Below are positions 9,223 to 17,494 of a stretch of DNA of 64,000 bases, in pieces. The notes beneath the pieces were generated by a model. That model was not told the origin of the DNA. It searched no databases and saw nothing but the letters and a program-made list of their open reading frames with translations. Location: assembly GCA_002354095.1 (NCBI GenBank), contig DEKX01000037.1, positions 66,193 to 130,192 on the forward strand, given 5' to 3'. The DNA comes from Prevotella sp. UBA2711. GTDB lineage: Bacteria > Bacteroidota > Bacteroidia > Bacteroidales > Bacteroidaceae. The first letter of the stretch is position 1, and the number at the start of each line of letters is the position of its first letter. Both the position numbers and the translations under genes were made by a program.

Positions 9223-9684
9223 TTAGATTACCTGATGGCTGAGCATCCGTTGCTCAGCCATTTTTTCGTATTTCGTACCTGGCATGCCATAATTGGCATA
9301 GGGGTAGATAGAGATTCCGCCACGTGGGGTAAACAATCCGATGACCTCTATATATTTAGGTTGCATCAGTTTCACCAGATCTTTCATAATGGTGTTGACA
9401 CAGTCTTCGTGGAAGTCACCATGATTACGAAACGAGAACAGATAGAGTTTCAAGCTCTTCGACTCCACCATTCGCTCGCCGGGGATATACATGATTTTAA
9501 TCTCAGCGAAGTCAGGCTGCCCCGTAATAGGACATAGCGATGTGAACTCCGGACAGTTGAACTGAACCCAATAGTCGTTGTCAGGGTGTTTGTTCTCAAA
9601 GGTTTCCAAAACCTCCGGTGCGTAGTCCATCCGATACTCCGTCTTCTTACCCAGTTGTTGTAAGTGTTCCTGTTCCCTATTCAT
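9223..9684 (-). CDS. queF: NADPH-dependent 7-cyano-7-deazaguanine (preQ0) reductase
   Basis: 153 residues, the short unimodular QueF type. The catalytic Cys51 sits in TSLCPITGQPDF with the proton-donor Asp58 next to it. The family signature ESKSLKLY is at 74-81 and the substrate-binding HGDFHE at 88-93. It reduces preQ0 to preQ1 in queuosine synthesis. It overlaps the transporter gene upstream by four bases (ATGA), so both are under the preQ1 riboswitch described upstream. Its last 30 bases also encode the opposing terminator hairpin. Confidence 0.96.
   Translation of the reverse strand: MNREQEHLQQLGKKTEYRMDYAPEVLETFENKHPDNDYWVQFNCPEFTSLCPITGQPDFAEIKIMYIPGERMVESKSLKLYLFSFRNHGDFHEDCVNTIMKDLVKLMQPKYIEVIGLFTPRGGISIYPYANYGMPGTKYEKMAEQRMLSHQVI
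9235..9267 (+). terminator. rho-independent terminator of the GH43 operon
   Basis: ATGGCTGAGCA, a five-base loop and TGCTCAGCCAT form an 11-bp perfect stem followed by TTTTTT. It lies inside the 3' coding end of queF on the opposite strand. Confidence 0.85.
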
Positions 9685-10373
9685 ATTTTCTTAACTTTAA
9701 AAATATTATATGAGATGTCGTAGTCATAGACATCTTCATGGTCGTGCTCCTTGGTGTATTTCACTACGCGCTTTGTAACGGGCAGTGCTATAACCTCATA
9801 AAGCGTTTTCAGCACCACCTGCGTAATCACCAATGAAGGCATTTCCTCCCAAGGCAGGATAAACGAGAAGGCCAAGGGGAAGAAGATGATTGAATCAGTC
9901 AACTCGCCGAACACCGTGCTCAGTACCGCACGGGCAGAGAAATACTTACCCTCTGACGAGAGTTTCATGCGACTCATCACATAGGCATTGATAAACGAGC
10001 CTGCCAGGAATGCCACAAACGATGCCGCAGCAATACGTGGTGCCAGTCCGAAAATGCTATGGAATGCCTCATCACGGTCCCAATAGGGAGCCCCTGGAAT
10101 CACGTCGGCCAATGCTCCCATAGCCACGAAGAAGAAATTCATGATGAATCCCATCCAAATCAGCAGACGAGCACGGCGATAACCCCACACTTCACACACC
10201 ACGTCGTTGATGATGTAGCTGACGGGGAATACCAACAAGCCACCAGTGAAATTGGCAATACCAAACGAGATTTGCTTTGTCTCCAACACGTTTGCCGTAA
10301 TCAGGCAAACGCAGAACAGTGTACAGAAAAGCATAAACAGCACACTGACTTTCTGATTGTCTTTTTTTTCCAT
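9681..10373 (-). CDS. queuosine precursor transporter (YhhQ/QPTR family)
   Basis: 230 residues, about six membrane helices with the family pattern: VCLITANVLETKQI in helix 1, GLLVFPVSYIINDVVCEVWGYRRAR around helix 2, and FGELTDSIIFFPLAF near the end. The YhhQ family imports preQ0 or preQ1. It is first in the operon with queF and starts 9 bases after a preQ1-I-like aptamer, so it is probably feedback-regulated by its own cargo. No queC, queD or queE is present in the window, consistent with salvage, though the rest of the genome is not visible. Confidence 0.93.
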   Translation of the reverse strand: MEKKDNQKVSVLFMLFCTLFCVCLITANVLETKQISFGIANFTGGLLVFPVSYIINDVVCEVWGYRRARLLIWMGFIMNFFFVAMGALADVIPGAPYWDRDEAFHSIFGLAPRIAAASFVAFLAGSFINAYVMSRMKLSSEGKYFSARAVLSTVFGELTDSIIFFPLAFSFILPWEEMPSLVITQVVLKTLYEVIALPVTKRVVKYTKEHDHEDVYDYDISYNIFKVKKI

Positions 10374-10381
10374 TATTTATT

Positions 10382-10432
10382 CTTGTTTTGTTAAAGGGGG
10401 TCCACCTCCGCGGAGGCTTCGCAAGTACCCCT
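10382..10432 (-). promoter_or_regulatory. preQ1-I riboswitch with an extra hairpin
   Basis: On the minus strand the leader contains AGGGG (P1 5' arm), CTTG (loop arm), a small hairpin with the palindrome CCTCCGCGGAGG, ACCCCCT (P1 3' arm preceded by the C expected to pair with the ligand), and the A-rich tail TTAACAAAACAAG. CAAG pairs with the loop CTTG to form the P2 pseudoknot. From memory, the tail is identical to that of the structurally known Thermoanaerobacter tengcongensis preQ1-I aptamer. The start codon follows 8 bases later, so folding would block translation initiation. The hairpin in the second loop is additional to the compact aptamers. Confidence 0.85.
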
Positions 10433-10449
10433 ATTGCATTTTGCGGGTG

Positions 10450-10457
10450 CAAAGGTA
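10450..10457 (-). promoter_or_regulatory. -7 promoter box of the queuosine operon
   Basis: TACCTTTG on the minus strand, followed by CACCCGC. It places the transcript start just upstream of the preQ1-I aptamer, giving a leader of about 70 bases. Confidence 0.75.
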
Positions 10458-10512
10458 GTACATTTTGAGTAAAAAACAAAAAGAAAATCGATAAACTATA
10501 AAAAACTTTTCG

Positions 10513-10520
10513 TATCTTTG
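10513..10520 (+). promoter_or_regulatory. -7 promoter box
   Basis: TATCTTTG, 18 bp upstream of the thioredoxin-like gene. It rules out the in-frame TTG that overlaps the box as a start codon. Confidence 0.72.
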
Positions 10521-10538
10521 CCACCAGTATTAAACAAA

Positions 10539-11381
10539 ATGAATATGAAAAAGATTTTTTTGATGGCACTGACGGCTATTGCCATGACAGCTCAGGCACA
10601 AACTTACATTGACCCCTATCAGCCCTTGATGGACGGAATCGACAAACAGGCTGAAAGTATTCTGAACGAATATCGCGCACTGCAGCAGAAAGACCCTAAA
10701 GGGAAACTGCCCGAGAGTAAGGCTAAGGCCAAATTGTTGTCGGACAGGCTGGACTCGCTGGGCGACGTGCAACTGGCGCTGATTAAGGAGATTATCCGCG
10801 ACAACCGCGACAACGAACTGCCCGCAAAGTATATCAAGGATGCCATGTATCAGTTCTCGTACGAAGAACTGAAGAACGCACTTGACCCCAAGACGGCCTA
10901 TTACAACCATCCCGACGTAGCTCCTGCCAAGATGCTGCTGGCCGGATACGAAAAGCGTAAGCCCGGCATCCAGTTCCACGAACTGAGCATGAAGGATCCT
11001 GCCGACAAGGATGTAACTCTGAGCCAATGGGTTGGCAAAGGAAACTATGTATTGGTTGATTTCTGGGCTTCGTGGTGCGGCCCCTGTCGGAAGGAAATGC
11101 CTTATGTTATCACTGCTTATGAACAGTTCCACCCAAAGGGTTTCGAAGTAGTAGGCGTATCATTCGACCAAAAGAAGGATGCGTGGATAAATGCCATCCA
11201 GCAGATGGGTATGCAATGGCCTCAGATGAGCGACCTGAAGGGTTGGAAGTGTGCCGCCTCAGACCTTTACGGCGTGTCCAGCATTCCCTCCAACGTACTG
11301 GTTGACCCACAAGGCAAGATTGTCGCCATGGATTTGCGTGGCGAGAAACTGCTCAATAAGCTTAAAGAGATTTACCAGTAG
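10539..11381 (+). CDS. exported TlpA-like thioredoxin-fold protein
   Basis: 280 residues from the ATG at 10539; the ATG at 10545 is equally plausible. Signal peptide with cleavage after AQAQ near residue 21, then a helical domain of about 120 residues rich in Lys and Glu. The thioredoxin domain at 145-280 has the catalytic WCGPC (Cys180, Cys183) inside VDFWASWCGPCRKEMP and the cis-Pro loop SSIPSNVLVD. Such proteins are periplasmic disulphide reductases or cytochrome-maturation partners. It converges on the CaCA antiporter gene with only four bases between them. Confidence 0.92.
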   Translation: MNMKKIFLMALTAIAMTAQAQTYIDPYQPLMDGIDKQAESILNEYRALQQKDPKGKLPESKAKAKLLSDRLDSLGDVQLALIKEIIRDNRDNELPAKYIKDAMYQFSYEELKNALDPKTAYYNHPDVAPAKMLLAGYEKRKPGIQFHELSMKDPADKDVTLSQWVGKGNYVLVDFWASWCGPCRKEMPYVITAYEQFHPKGFEVVGVSFDQKKDAWINAIQQMGMQWPQMSDLKGWKCAASDLYGVSSIPSNVLVDPQGKIVAMDLRGEKLLNKLKEIYQ

Positions 11382-11385
11382 TAAG

Positions 11386-12315
11386 CTACACCTGGCTCAG
11401 CAGCCAGCATACATAGGCGATATAGACCACCGCCAGGAGTGCTCCCTCCCAGCGCTCTATCGTGTACTTTGTACGTGAGAAGAGCCATACCATGACAATG
11501 GAACCGAGCATCATCAAGAGGTCGATATGCGTGATGCCTTGTATCTGCATGGGACTGATGGTAGCTGTGAGACCTAAAATCATCAGGATATTAAAGACAT
11601 TGGAGCCAATGACATTACCAATGGCAATGGCTGACTGTCCCTTGCGAGCTGCCACAACACTGGTGGCGAGTTCCGGAAGCGACGTGCCTCCTGCCACAAT
11701 GGTCAGTCCGACGACAGCCTCGCTGAGTCCTAAAGCATAAGCTACGCGCGAAGCTGAATCCACGAAGATATTACTGCCTATCACCAAAAGAGCCAATCCC
11801 AGAACAACGAAGAAGACACTCAGCCAGGGATTCTGCATCTTAGTTTCGTCTGAAGGGGCTGCTTCACCTGTCTTGGCTTGCGACAGCGTGTAATACATGA
11901 AAGCCGCAAAGCCAGCCAAAAGGATGATGCCGTCGATGCGTCCAAGCTCAGCATCTATGGCTAACAGCGGTAACAGCACCGAAGCAACTACCGCGAAGGG
12001 GATATCCTTACGGACGGTATTACGGCTGATGCTCATGGGAGCTACCACGGCGGCACAGCCAACTATCAGCATGGCATTCATGGTATTGGAACCTACCACA
12101 TTACCTATGGCCATATCGGGGGTTCCCTTCAATGCCGACACAAGACTGACAAAGAGTTCGGGGGCAGAAGTACCGGCAGCTACTATCGTCAGTCCAATGA
12201 TTATCTCCGACACGTTCATACGACGTGCCAAGGCAGAAGCTCCTTCTGTCAGGCGATCAGCTCCATAGAGCACCATCGCCACACCTGCTATAATCAGAAC
12301 AACATCAAATATCAT
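11386..12315 (-). CDS. CaCA-family calcium/sodium antiporter
   Basis: 309 residues with ten or so helices and the two inverted alpha repeats of the family: GLTIVAAGTSAPELFVS with GNVVGSN in the first half, and GLTIVAGGTSLPELATS with GNVIGSN in the second. YrbG-type members exchange Ca2+ for Na+ or K+ across the inner membrane. The start is taken at the ATG in frame with DVVLIIAGVAMVLYG; upstream ATGs at 12321 and 12339 lie within the S4 gene. It is the last gene of the rplY-pth-S4 run and overlaps the S4 gene slightly. Confidence 0.93.
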   Translation of the reverse strand: MIFDVVLIIAGVAMVLYGADRLTEGASALARRMNVSEIIIGLTIVAAGTSAPELFVSLVSALKGTPDMAIGNVVGSNTMNAMLIVGCAAVVAPMSISRNTVRKDIPFAVVASVLLPLLAIDAELGRIDGIILLAGFAAFMYYTLSQAKTGEAAPSDETKMQNPWLSVFFVVLGLALLVIGSNIFVDSASRVAYALGLSEAVVGLTIVAGGTSLPELATSVVAARKGQSAIAIGNVIGSNVFNILMILGLTATISPMQIQGITHIDLLMMLGSIVMVWLFSRTKYTIERWEGALLAVVYIAYVCWLLSQV

Positions 12316-12724
12316 CGTCATCAAAATCAAATTCGTCAAAACCTTCTAACGAAGGACCAATAAACTCGTCCAGCGCGCGACGCTCCTTTTTGGTAGGACG
12401 TCCCGTGCCACGGGCCCGGTCTATGAAACCACTGATGCGGTTCATCTCCAGCAATTCATACTGGTCGGCAGGAGTTACATTCTCATAGATCTCCGGCAGC
12501 AATTTGGCGCCCACACGCTGTTCTATCGTTTTCAGTATCTTAAAGGAATAAGTGACGGGGGGCTTGCGTACACTGACCACCTCGCCCACCTTCACCATAC
12601 GTGAGGGCTTCACATTCATGCCATTCATCGTTACACGACCATTCTTAATGGCATCAACGGCTATACTGCGAGTTTTGAAAATGCGAGCAGCCCACAACCA
12701 TTTGTCAACTCTTGCTTCCTCCAT
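12305..12724 (-). CDS. S4-domain RNA-binding protein (Hsp15-like)
   Basis: 139 residues. The S4 domain fills residues 4-70: RVDKWLWAARIFKTRSIA, the GRVTMNG turn and VKVGEVVSV. The tail is acidic (EFDFDDDDI). Hsp15 rescues stalled 50S subunits carrying nascent chains; the neighbouring peptidyl-tRNA hydrolase and L25 genes fit a ribosome-related role. It overlaps pth by 20 bases, indicating coupled translation. Confidence 0.9.
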   Translation of the reverse strand: MEEARVDKWLWAARIFKTRSIAVDAIKNGRVTMNGMNVKPSRMVKVGEVVSVRKPPVTYSFKILKTIEQRVGAKLLPEIYENVTPADQYELLEMNRISGFIDRARGTGRPTKKERRALDEFIGPSLEGFDEFDFDDDDI

Positions 12725-13295
12725 GATTCTTACCTAATTTATTATATTGGTTCATCGTGACATCAATACCAGCCAAGACAAAACTCTTGATGATATCGAC
12801 ACCCAAGTCAATCGCAGGTTGCAGTTGCTTGAGTTCTTCATCGCTGTAGCGACCCAACACATAGTCAATCTGCATACCCTGAGGATAGTCGTTACCAATT
12901 CCCATCCGCAGACGGGCATAGTTCTGACCTATCAGTTGTTGGATATGCCCCAAGCCGTTGTGACCGCCATTTGAGCCATTTGCCTTCAGCCGGAACTGCC
13001 CCAACGGAAGGGCAACATCATCACTGATAACCAGCAGGCGGCTCTGGTCAATATTCTCCTTATTCAGCCAATAGCGAACGGCATTACCACTCAGATTCAT
13101 AAAAGTAGAGGGTTTGAGGAGAAACACCTTACGCCCCTTCAGACTGGTTTCAGCCAAGAAGCCATAGCGTTTGTCTTCATAAACAATATTGGACGCCTTC
13201 GCAAAAGCGTCCAATACCATAAATCCAGTATTGTGTCGGGTCATGTCGTACTCATCGCCCACATTGCCCAAACCAACAATCAGATACTTGTCCAT
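12705..13295 (-). CDS. pth: peptidyl-tRNA hydrolase
   Basis: 196 residues, the usual length. It begins with the family motif LIVGLGNVGDEYDMTRHNTGF, in which His21 is the catalytic base. It also has KPSTFMNLSG, the SDDVALP Asp and the NGGHNGLGH substrate loop. It releases peptides from dropped-off peptidyl-tRNA in the cytosol. It sits between the L25 gene upstream, with 38 bases between, and the S4 gene downstream. Confidence 0.97.
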   Translation of the reverse strand: MDKYLIVGLGNVGDEYDMTRHNTGFMVLDAFAKASNIVYEDKRYGFLAETSLKGRKVFLLKPSTFMNLSGNAVRYWLNKENIDQSRLLVISDDVALPLGQFRLKANGSNGGHNGLGHIQQLIGQNYARLRMGIGNDYPQGMQIDYVLGRYSDEELKQLQPAIDLGVDIIKSFVLAGIDVTMNQYNKLGKNHGGSKS

Positions 13296-13303
13296 GTCAG
13301 TGC

Positions 13304-13331
13304 TGTTAGCTAATAGCCGTTAGCCGTTGAC
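13304..13331. repeat. four 7-bp tandem units (NGTTAGC)
   Basis: TGTTAGC, TAATAGC, CGTTAGC and CGTTGAC follow one another exactly between rplY and pth. The 7-bp period and the NGTTNRN consensus match arrays found inside several genes of this window. Confidence 0.7.
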
Positions 13332-13333
13332 AA

Positions 13334-13936
13334 TTACTGAGCGCTCTCCTCGGTGGCAGCTGCTGAACGAGATGCACGAGTAGCCTTCACTGAGCATACG
13401 ATAACCTCCTTCGGAGTGGCAATCTCAAGACCTTCAAACTGCAGTGAGCCAACCTTGATGCTCTTGCCAAGTTCCAGTGAAGTAACGTCGATGTCCAACT
13501 TCTCAGGAATGTTCTTATAAGGAGCAGTAACGTTGATCTTACGGATAGAGAGGTTCAGACGACCACCATCACGTACACCCTGAGCGTGACCAGTCAGGTT
13601 CACAGGAATACCTACGGTGATAGCCTTAGTCTCGTTGATTTCATAGAAGTCAGCGTGAATCAGCGCATCACTTGTGGGATGGAACTGAAGCTCCTTGATG
13701 ATAGCCTTGTGCTCCTGGCCGTCGATAGTCAGGTTGACTACATAGACATGAGGAGTATAGACTGCTTTACGCAACTCAGCCATTGGAGCAACGAAAGCCA
13801 TTGCCTCGGGCAATCCTTTCTCGTCTCTCTTCTCACCATACAGATTACAGGGAACCAAGCCCTCCTTACGAAGCATCTTAGAGGCCTTCTTGCCTGTCTC
13901 GGTGCGCTTCTGACCGCTTACACTAATCTCTTTCAT
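13334..13936 (-). CDS. rplY: 50S ribosomal protein L25/Ctc
   Basis: 200 residues, the long CTC form. The N-terminal L25 domain (EISVSGQKRTETGKKASKML, VYTPHVYVVNL, HADFYEI) binds 5S rRNA. A C-terminal beta domain (GVRDGGRLNLSIRKINV) and an Ala/Ser-rich tail follow. It is first in the minus-strand run with pth, the S4 protein and the CaCA antiporter, downstream of a consensus -7 box with a leader of roughly 65 bases. Confidence 0.96.
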   Translation of the reverse strand: MKEISVSGQKRTETGKKASKMLRKEGLVPCNLYGEKRDEKGLPEAMAFVAPMAELRKAVYTPHVYVVNLTIDGQEHKAIIKELQFHPTSDALIHADFYEINETKAITVGIPVNLTGHAQGVRDGGRLNLSIRKINVTAPYKNIPEKLDIDVTSLELGKSIKVGSLQFEGLEIATPKEVIVCSVKATRASRSAAATEESAQ

Positions 13937-14008
13937 AATAATGTGTTACTCTAAATTAAGTTATACATTTTTGCTTAATTCACCATCACACGATGCGAAA
14001 AGCGGGTG

Positions 14009-14016
14009 CAAAGGTA
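14009..14016 (-). promoter_or_regulatory. -7 promoter box of rplY
   Basis: TACCTTTG on the minus strand followed by CACCCGC, the same downstream context as the queuosine-operon promoter. Confidence 0.72.
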
Positions 14017-14110
14017 CAAATAAGTAAGCAAAAAACCAAAGGAAAATCCATTTTTAATTGAAAATATCATAAAATCCCGTCTTTTTCTTGCATAATCGAG
14101 GAAATCTTAG

Positions 14111-14118
14111 TACTTTTG
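14111..14118 (+). promoter_or_regulatory. -7 promoter box of nusB
   Basis: TACTTTTG, 37 bp upstream of nusB; divergent from the rplY promoter. Confidence 0.65.
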
Positions 14119-14155
14119 CAAATGATAAGAGTATCGAATAAGCTATTAGAAGTAT

Positions 14156-15103
14156 ATGATTAATCGCGAACTAATTAGAATTAAGGTAGTCCAGTTAACC
14201 TATGCGTACTATCAAAACGGGAACAAGAATATCGAAACGGCTGAAAAGGAACTGATGTTCAGCCTTTCAAAAGCGTATGACTTATATAATTACCTGCTCT
14301 CGCTCATTGTAGGGATAACTCGTGAATCTCGTCGTTTCCTGGAAGTGGCTCAATCGAAGGCTAAACGTGAAGGCACAGAAATGCCTTCACAGAAATTTGC
14401 CTATAACCGGTTTGCCATACAGCTGGAAGAAAACAAAATGCTCAACGACTTTCTGGAGACCAAGAAACTGAACTGGGATGACGAGCCTGAGTTCTTGAAA
14501 AAGATGTATACTCAGATCGTGGACAGTCAGATTTACAAAGACTACATGAACTCCACTGAAGACGATTATGCCGCAGACAGAGAGTTGTGGCGCAAACTGT
14601 ATCGTACGCTGATACAGGACAATGCCGATCTGGATGCACTACTGGAGGAAAAGAGTCTTTACTGGAATGACGACAAAGAAGTGGTAGATACCTTTGTCCT
14701 GAAAACCATCAAACGGTTTGAGGAGAAAAACCAGTCGAAGCAGGAATTGTTGCCCGAATACGACAACGAGGAAGATAAGGAATATGCCCGCAAATTGTTC
14801 CGCTCTACCATTATGAATGCAGACGAATACCAGCACCACATGAGTGAAGCATCACGCAACTGGGATTTCTCACGTCTGGCATATATGGACATTGTCATCA
14901 TGCAGATTGCCATTGCCGAGATGATGACATTCCCAAGCATTCCCATCAGTGTCTCCATTAACGAGTATGTAGAGATTGCCAAATTATACTCTACTCCACG
15001 CAGTGGCAGTTACATCAATGGTATGCTCGACACTATTGCCCGCCATCTGGTTCAGTCGGGCAAACTACTGAAAACGATAGAACCGAAATCGCAACACGAA
15101 TAA
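14156..15103 (+). CDS. nusB: transcription antitermination factor NusB, elongated Bacteroidetes form
   Basis: 315 residues, about twice the E. coli protein. The NusB fold is split: RIKVVQLTYAYY at the start corresponds to helix 1, and the C-terminal half (NWDFSRLAYMDIVIMQIAIAEM, PISVSINEYVEIAKLYSTPRSGSYING) carries the conserved RNA- and NusE-binding core. The long middle insertion is helical and charged. It acts in rRNA antitermination. First of five tightly spaced genes. Confidence 0.95.
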   Translation: MINRELIRIKVVQLTYAYYQNGNKNIETAEKELMFSLSKAYDLYNYLLSLIVGITRESRRFLEVAQSKAKREGTEMPSQKFAYNRFAIQLEENKMLNDFLETKKLNWDDEPEFLKKMYTQIVDSQIYKDYMNSTEDDYAADRELWRKLYRTLIQDNADLDALLEEKSLYWNDDKEVVDTFVLKTIKRFEEKNQSKQELLPEYDNEEDKEYARKLFRSTIMNADEYQHHMSEASRNWDFSRLAYMDIVIMQIAIAEMMTFPSIPISVSINEYVEIAKLYSTPRSGSYINGMLDTIARHLVQSGKLLKTIEPKSQHE

Positions 15104-15122
15104 ATTATAACATTAAATAATT

Positions 15123-15446
15123 ATGACTCAAGTTTTTCTCGCTGCACAAGCCGCACAAAACGGTGGCAGCATGACCAGTTTTATCATTATGATGGTAGCT
15201 ATCTTTGCCATCATGTACTTCTTTATGATTAAGCCCCAGCAGAAGCGCCAGAAGGAGATTCAGAATTTCCAAAACACACTGGCTGAAGGTACTTCTGTGA
15301 TTACTGGTGGCGGTATCTATGGTACTGTTAAGAAGATTGACCTTGCCAACAATATCGTTGAGGTGAAGATTGCCGACGGAGTTGTAATACGTGTGGACAA
15401 GGGGTCTGTTTTCAAAGACACTGCCAGCACACCTATACAGAAATAA
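15123..15446 (+). CDS. yajC: Sec translocon accessory protein YajC
   Basis: 107 residues. One N-terminal membrane helix (SFIIMMVAIFAIMYFFM) is followed directly by the YajC signature IKPQQKRQKE and the small soluble domain (GTSVITGGGIYGTVKKI, VVIRVDKGSV). It associates with SecDF and the inner-membrane translocon. It begins 19 bases after nusB. Confidence 0.95.
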   Translation: MTQVFLAAQAAQNGGSMTSFIIMMVAIFAIMYFFMIKPQQKRQKEIQNFQNTLAEGTSVITGGGIYGTVKKIDLANNIVEVKIADGVVIRVDKGSVFKDTASTPIQK

Positions 15447-15464
15447 ACAACAGAACGTCTGGAA

Positions 15465-16442
15465 GTGACGACCCGATTCTTCTCTCTGTATTTTAGGCGC
15501 CTCTTGCTCAATGGAATGAGCAAGCAGGTTTTTATATTCCTGTTCTTCCTCGTCTTATCGGGCATTTTCTGGCTTATCATGACCCTCAATGAGACATACG
15601 AACGGGATATTAAAGTAACTATGCAGATAAAGGGTATTCCAAAGAACGTGGTACTCACTTCTAAGGAGACTGACACGCTACGTGTCACAGTGCGCGACAA
15701 GGGGTGGGTACTCTTCAGGTATCTTTATGAGAACCCTCGCAACATTAACATTTCCTACAAGAACTACGACCGAGGGAATGGCTTTGGCAGTGTTTCCACA
15801 TCTGATCTCAAGCGATTGGTGATGCAACAGATGGAGTTATCAACCTACATTTCCACTGTCAAACCCGACAGGATAGAGTTTTTCTATAATAATGGTGAGC
15901 GCAAGCGTGTTCCCGTCAAATGGGCGGGCCGTGTTACTCCCGAACAGTTATACTTCATCTCGCATGTGCAGTATTGGCCAGACAGCGTTGATGTTTATAC
16001 TTCTAATGAGAAACTCGACAGCATTGATGTCATATACACCGAGCCGTTGAACTATTCCGGATTCCGTGACACACTGATAATCAGTAGTAAATTGTCGCAC
16101 CCCAAGGATGTCAAAGTGGTGCCCAGTCAGGTTCGCATTGGATTCTTTACCGACCTATTGACAGAAGAAAGCATTGACGGTGTGCCCATCAAGGCCATCA
16201 ACATGCCTGCCGGTAAAGTGCTGCGCACATTCCCTGCAAAAGTGAGAGTCCGCTTTGTGACAGGTGTCAGTCAATTCCGCACATTGCGCCCCGAGGACTT
16301 CACTGTCATTGCTGATTATGAGGAGATTTCCAAGAGCTCTTCCGAGAAATGCAATATTTACTTAAAGTCATCGCCACAGGGTATCAACCGTCCTACTTTA
16401 GATATCAATAAGGTAGATTATCTGATAGAAGAAGATCAATGA
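15465..16442 (+). CDS. YbbR/CdaR-like domain protein
   Basis: 325 residues from a GTG start; no upstream ATG fits and the spacing to yajC is 18 bases. One N-terminal membrane helix (FIFLFFLVLSGIFWLIM) leads into several YbbR-type beta-domains (TDTLRVTVRDKGWVLF, VDVYTSNEKLDSIDVIYTEP, VRVRFVTGVSQF). In Firmicutes CdaR regulates the cyclic-di-AMP synthase; no CdaA is present next to this gene, so that role is not established here. Overlaps coaE by four bases. Confidence 0.88.
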   Translation: MTTRFFSLYFRRLLLNGMSKQVFIFLFFLVLSGIFWLIMTLNETYERDIKVTMQIKGIPKNVVLTSKETDTLRVTVRDKGWVLFRYLYENPRNINISYKNYDRGNGFGSVSTSDLKRLVMQQMELSTYISTVKPDRIEFFYNNGERKRVPVKWAGRVTPEQLYFISHVQYWPDSVDVYTSNEKLDSIDVIYTEPLNYSGFRDTLIISSKLSHPKDVKVVPSQVRIGFFTDLLTEESIDGVPIKAINMPAGKVLRTFPAKVRVRFVTGVSQFRTLRPEDFTVIADYEEISKSSSEKCNIYLKSSPQGINRPTLDINKVDYLIEEDQ

Positions 16443-16996
16443 AAATAGGAATAACGGGAGGTATCGGGTCTGGCAAAAGCTACATTTGCCTACAACTGAA
16501 GGAACGTGGCTTTCAGGTATATGATTGTGACGCTGCAGCCAAACGGCTCATCCGCACCTCACCTGAAATCAAAAGAAAACTGACAGACCTTGTTGGTACT
16601 GATGCCTATATTGATGGAAAACTGAATAAAGCTGCTATCGCCCAATTTCTGCTGAGGAGTGAGGCAAACGCCAAGGCTATTGACAACATTGTACATCCTG
16701 CCGTCTTTCAAGACTTCGAAGAAAGTGGCATGCAGTGGATGGAAAGTGCCATCATGTATGAGTCTGGAATTTATCGCCTGATTGACAAGGTGATAGTAGT
16801 TACTGCTCCTCAGGAAGTGCGTATCCAGCGAGTGATGCAGCGCGACCACATCTCACGTAACGAGGTACTGCAGTGGATGCAGCGCCAATGGCCCCAAGAG
16901 GAAATCGTCAAAAGGGCTGATTATGAAATCATCAATGACGGCATAGCCGATATCAATACGCAGATAGACAATATAATTAATAAAGAAAAGTTATGA
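16439..16996 (+). CDS. coaE: dephospho-CoA kinase
   Basis: 185 residues. The P-loop TGGIGSGKS is at residues 6-14, the substrate-binding YDCDAAAKRLI and the HPAVF motif (near 85) follow, and the lid region VQRVMQRDH-like sequence (IQRVMQRDHISRNEV) is intact. It phosphorylates dephospho-CoA, the last step of coenzyme A synthesis. It overlaps the genes on both sides by four bases, so the operon is translationally coupled. Confidence 0.96.
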   Translation: MKIGITGGIGSGKSYICLQLKERGFQVYDCDAAAKRLIRTSPEIKRKLTDLVGTDAYIDGKLNKAAIAQFLLRSEANAKAIDNIVHPAVFQDFEESGMQWMESAIMYESGIYRLIDKVIVVTAPQEVRIQRVMQRDHISRNEVLQWMQRQWPQEEIVKRADYEIINDGIADINTQIDNIINKEKL

Positions 16997-17436
16997 AACA
17001 AACCATTTTAGCAATCTCCGGTAAACCCGGACTTTACAAACTCGTTTCACGTGGCAAGAACAGTTTGATTGTCGAGGCACTCGATGGTACTGGGAAACGC
17101 ATACCAGCTTTCGGTACTGACCGAATTACTTCTTTGGCCGACATCGCTATGTTTACTGAAACAGAAGATGTTCCCCTCATGAAAATCCTTGCATCTCTGC
17201 GCGACTTGGAGAAAGGAAAGGCGTCAAGCCTCAATTACAAAAAGGCGAGCCCCGACGAACTCCATGAATACTTCACAAAGGTGCTGCCCGAATGGGATAG
17301 AGACCGCGTTCATAACAGCGACATCAAGAAACTCCTTCAGTGGTACGACATCCTCGTCCAAGCTGGCATTACTGATTTCGAAGAGGAAATGGCTCCAACT
17401 GAGGGCGACAACATTGACGACCGCAAGGAAGAATAA
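16993..17436 (+). CDS. DUF5606 domain protein
   Basis: 147 residues. The N-terminal 70 residues are the conserved DUF5606 beta-barrel-like unit (ILAISGKPGLYKLVSRGKN, FGTDRITSLADIAMFTE) that is nearly always encoded after coaE in Bacteroidetes. The remainder is helical (YFTKVLPEWDRDRVHNSDIKK, the KKLLQWYDIL helix) and ends in an acidic tail. Cytoplasmic; function unknown. A strong terminator follows. Confidence 0.92.
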   Translation: MKQTILAISGKPGLYKLVSRGKNSLIVEALDGTGKRIPAFGTDRITSLADIAMFTETEDVPLMKILASLRDLEKGKASSLNYKKASPDELHEYFTKVLPEWDRDRVHNSDIKKLLQWYDILVQAGITDFEEEMAPTEGDNIDDRKEE

Positions 17437-17454
17437 CCTGTATCTTACGCTACA

Positions 17455-17491
17455 ATGAAGGCACTCCAAAGTAGAGTGCCTTCATTTTTTA
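17455..17491 (+). terminator. terminator of the nusB operon
   Basis: ATGAAGGCACTC and GAGTGCCTTCAT form a perfect 12-bp stem around a seven-base loop, followed by TTTTTT. It is nearly symmetrical and may also serve the opposing receptor gene. Confidence 0.9.
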
Positions 17492-17494
17492 TGA

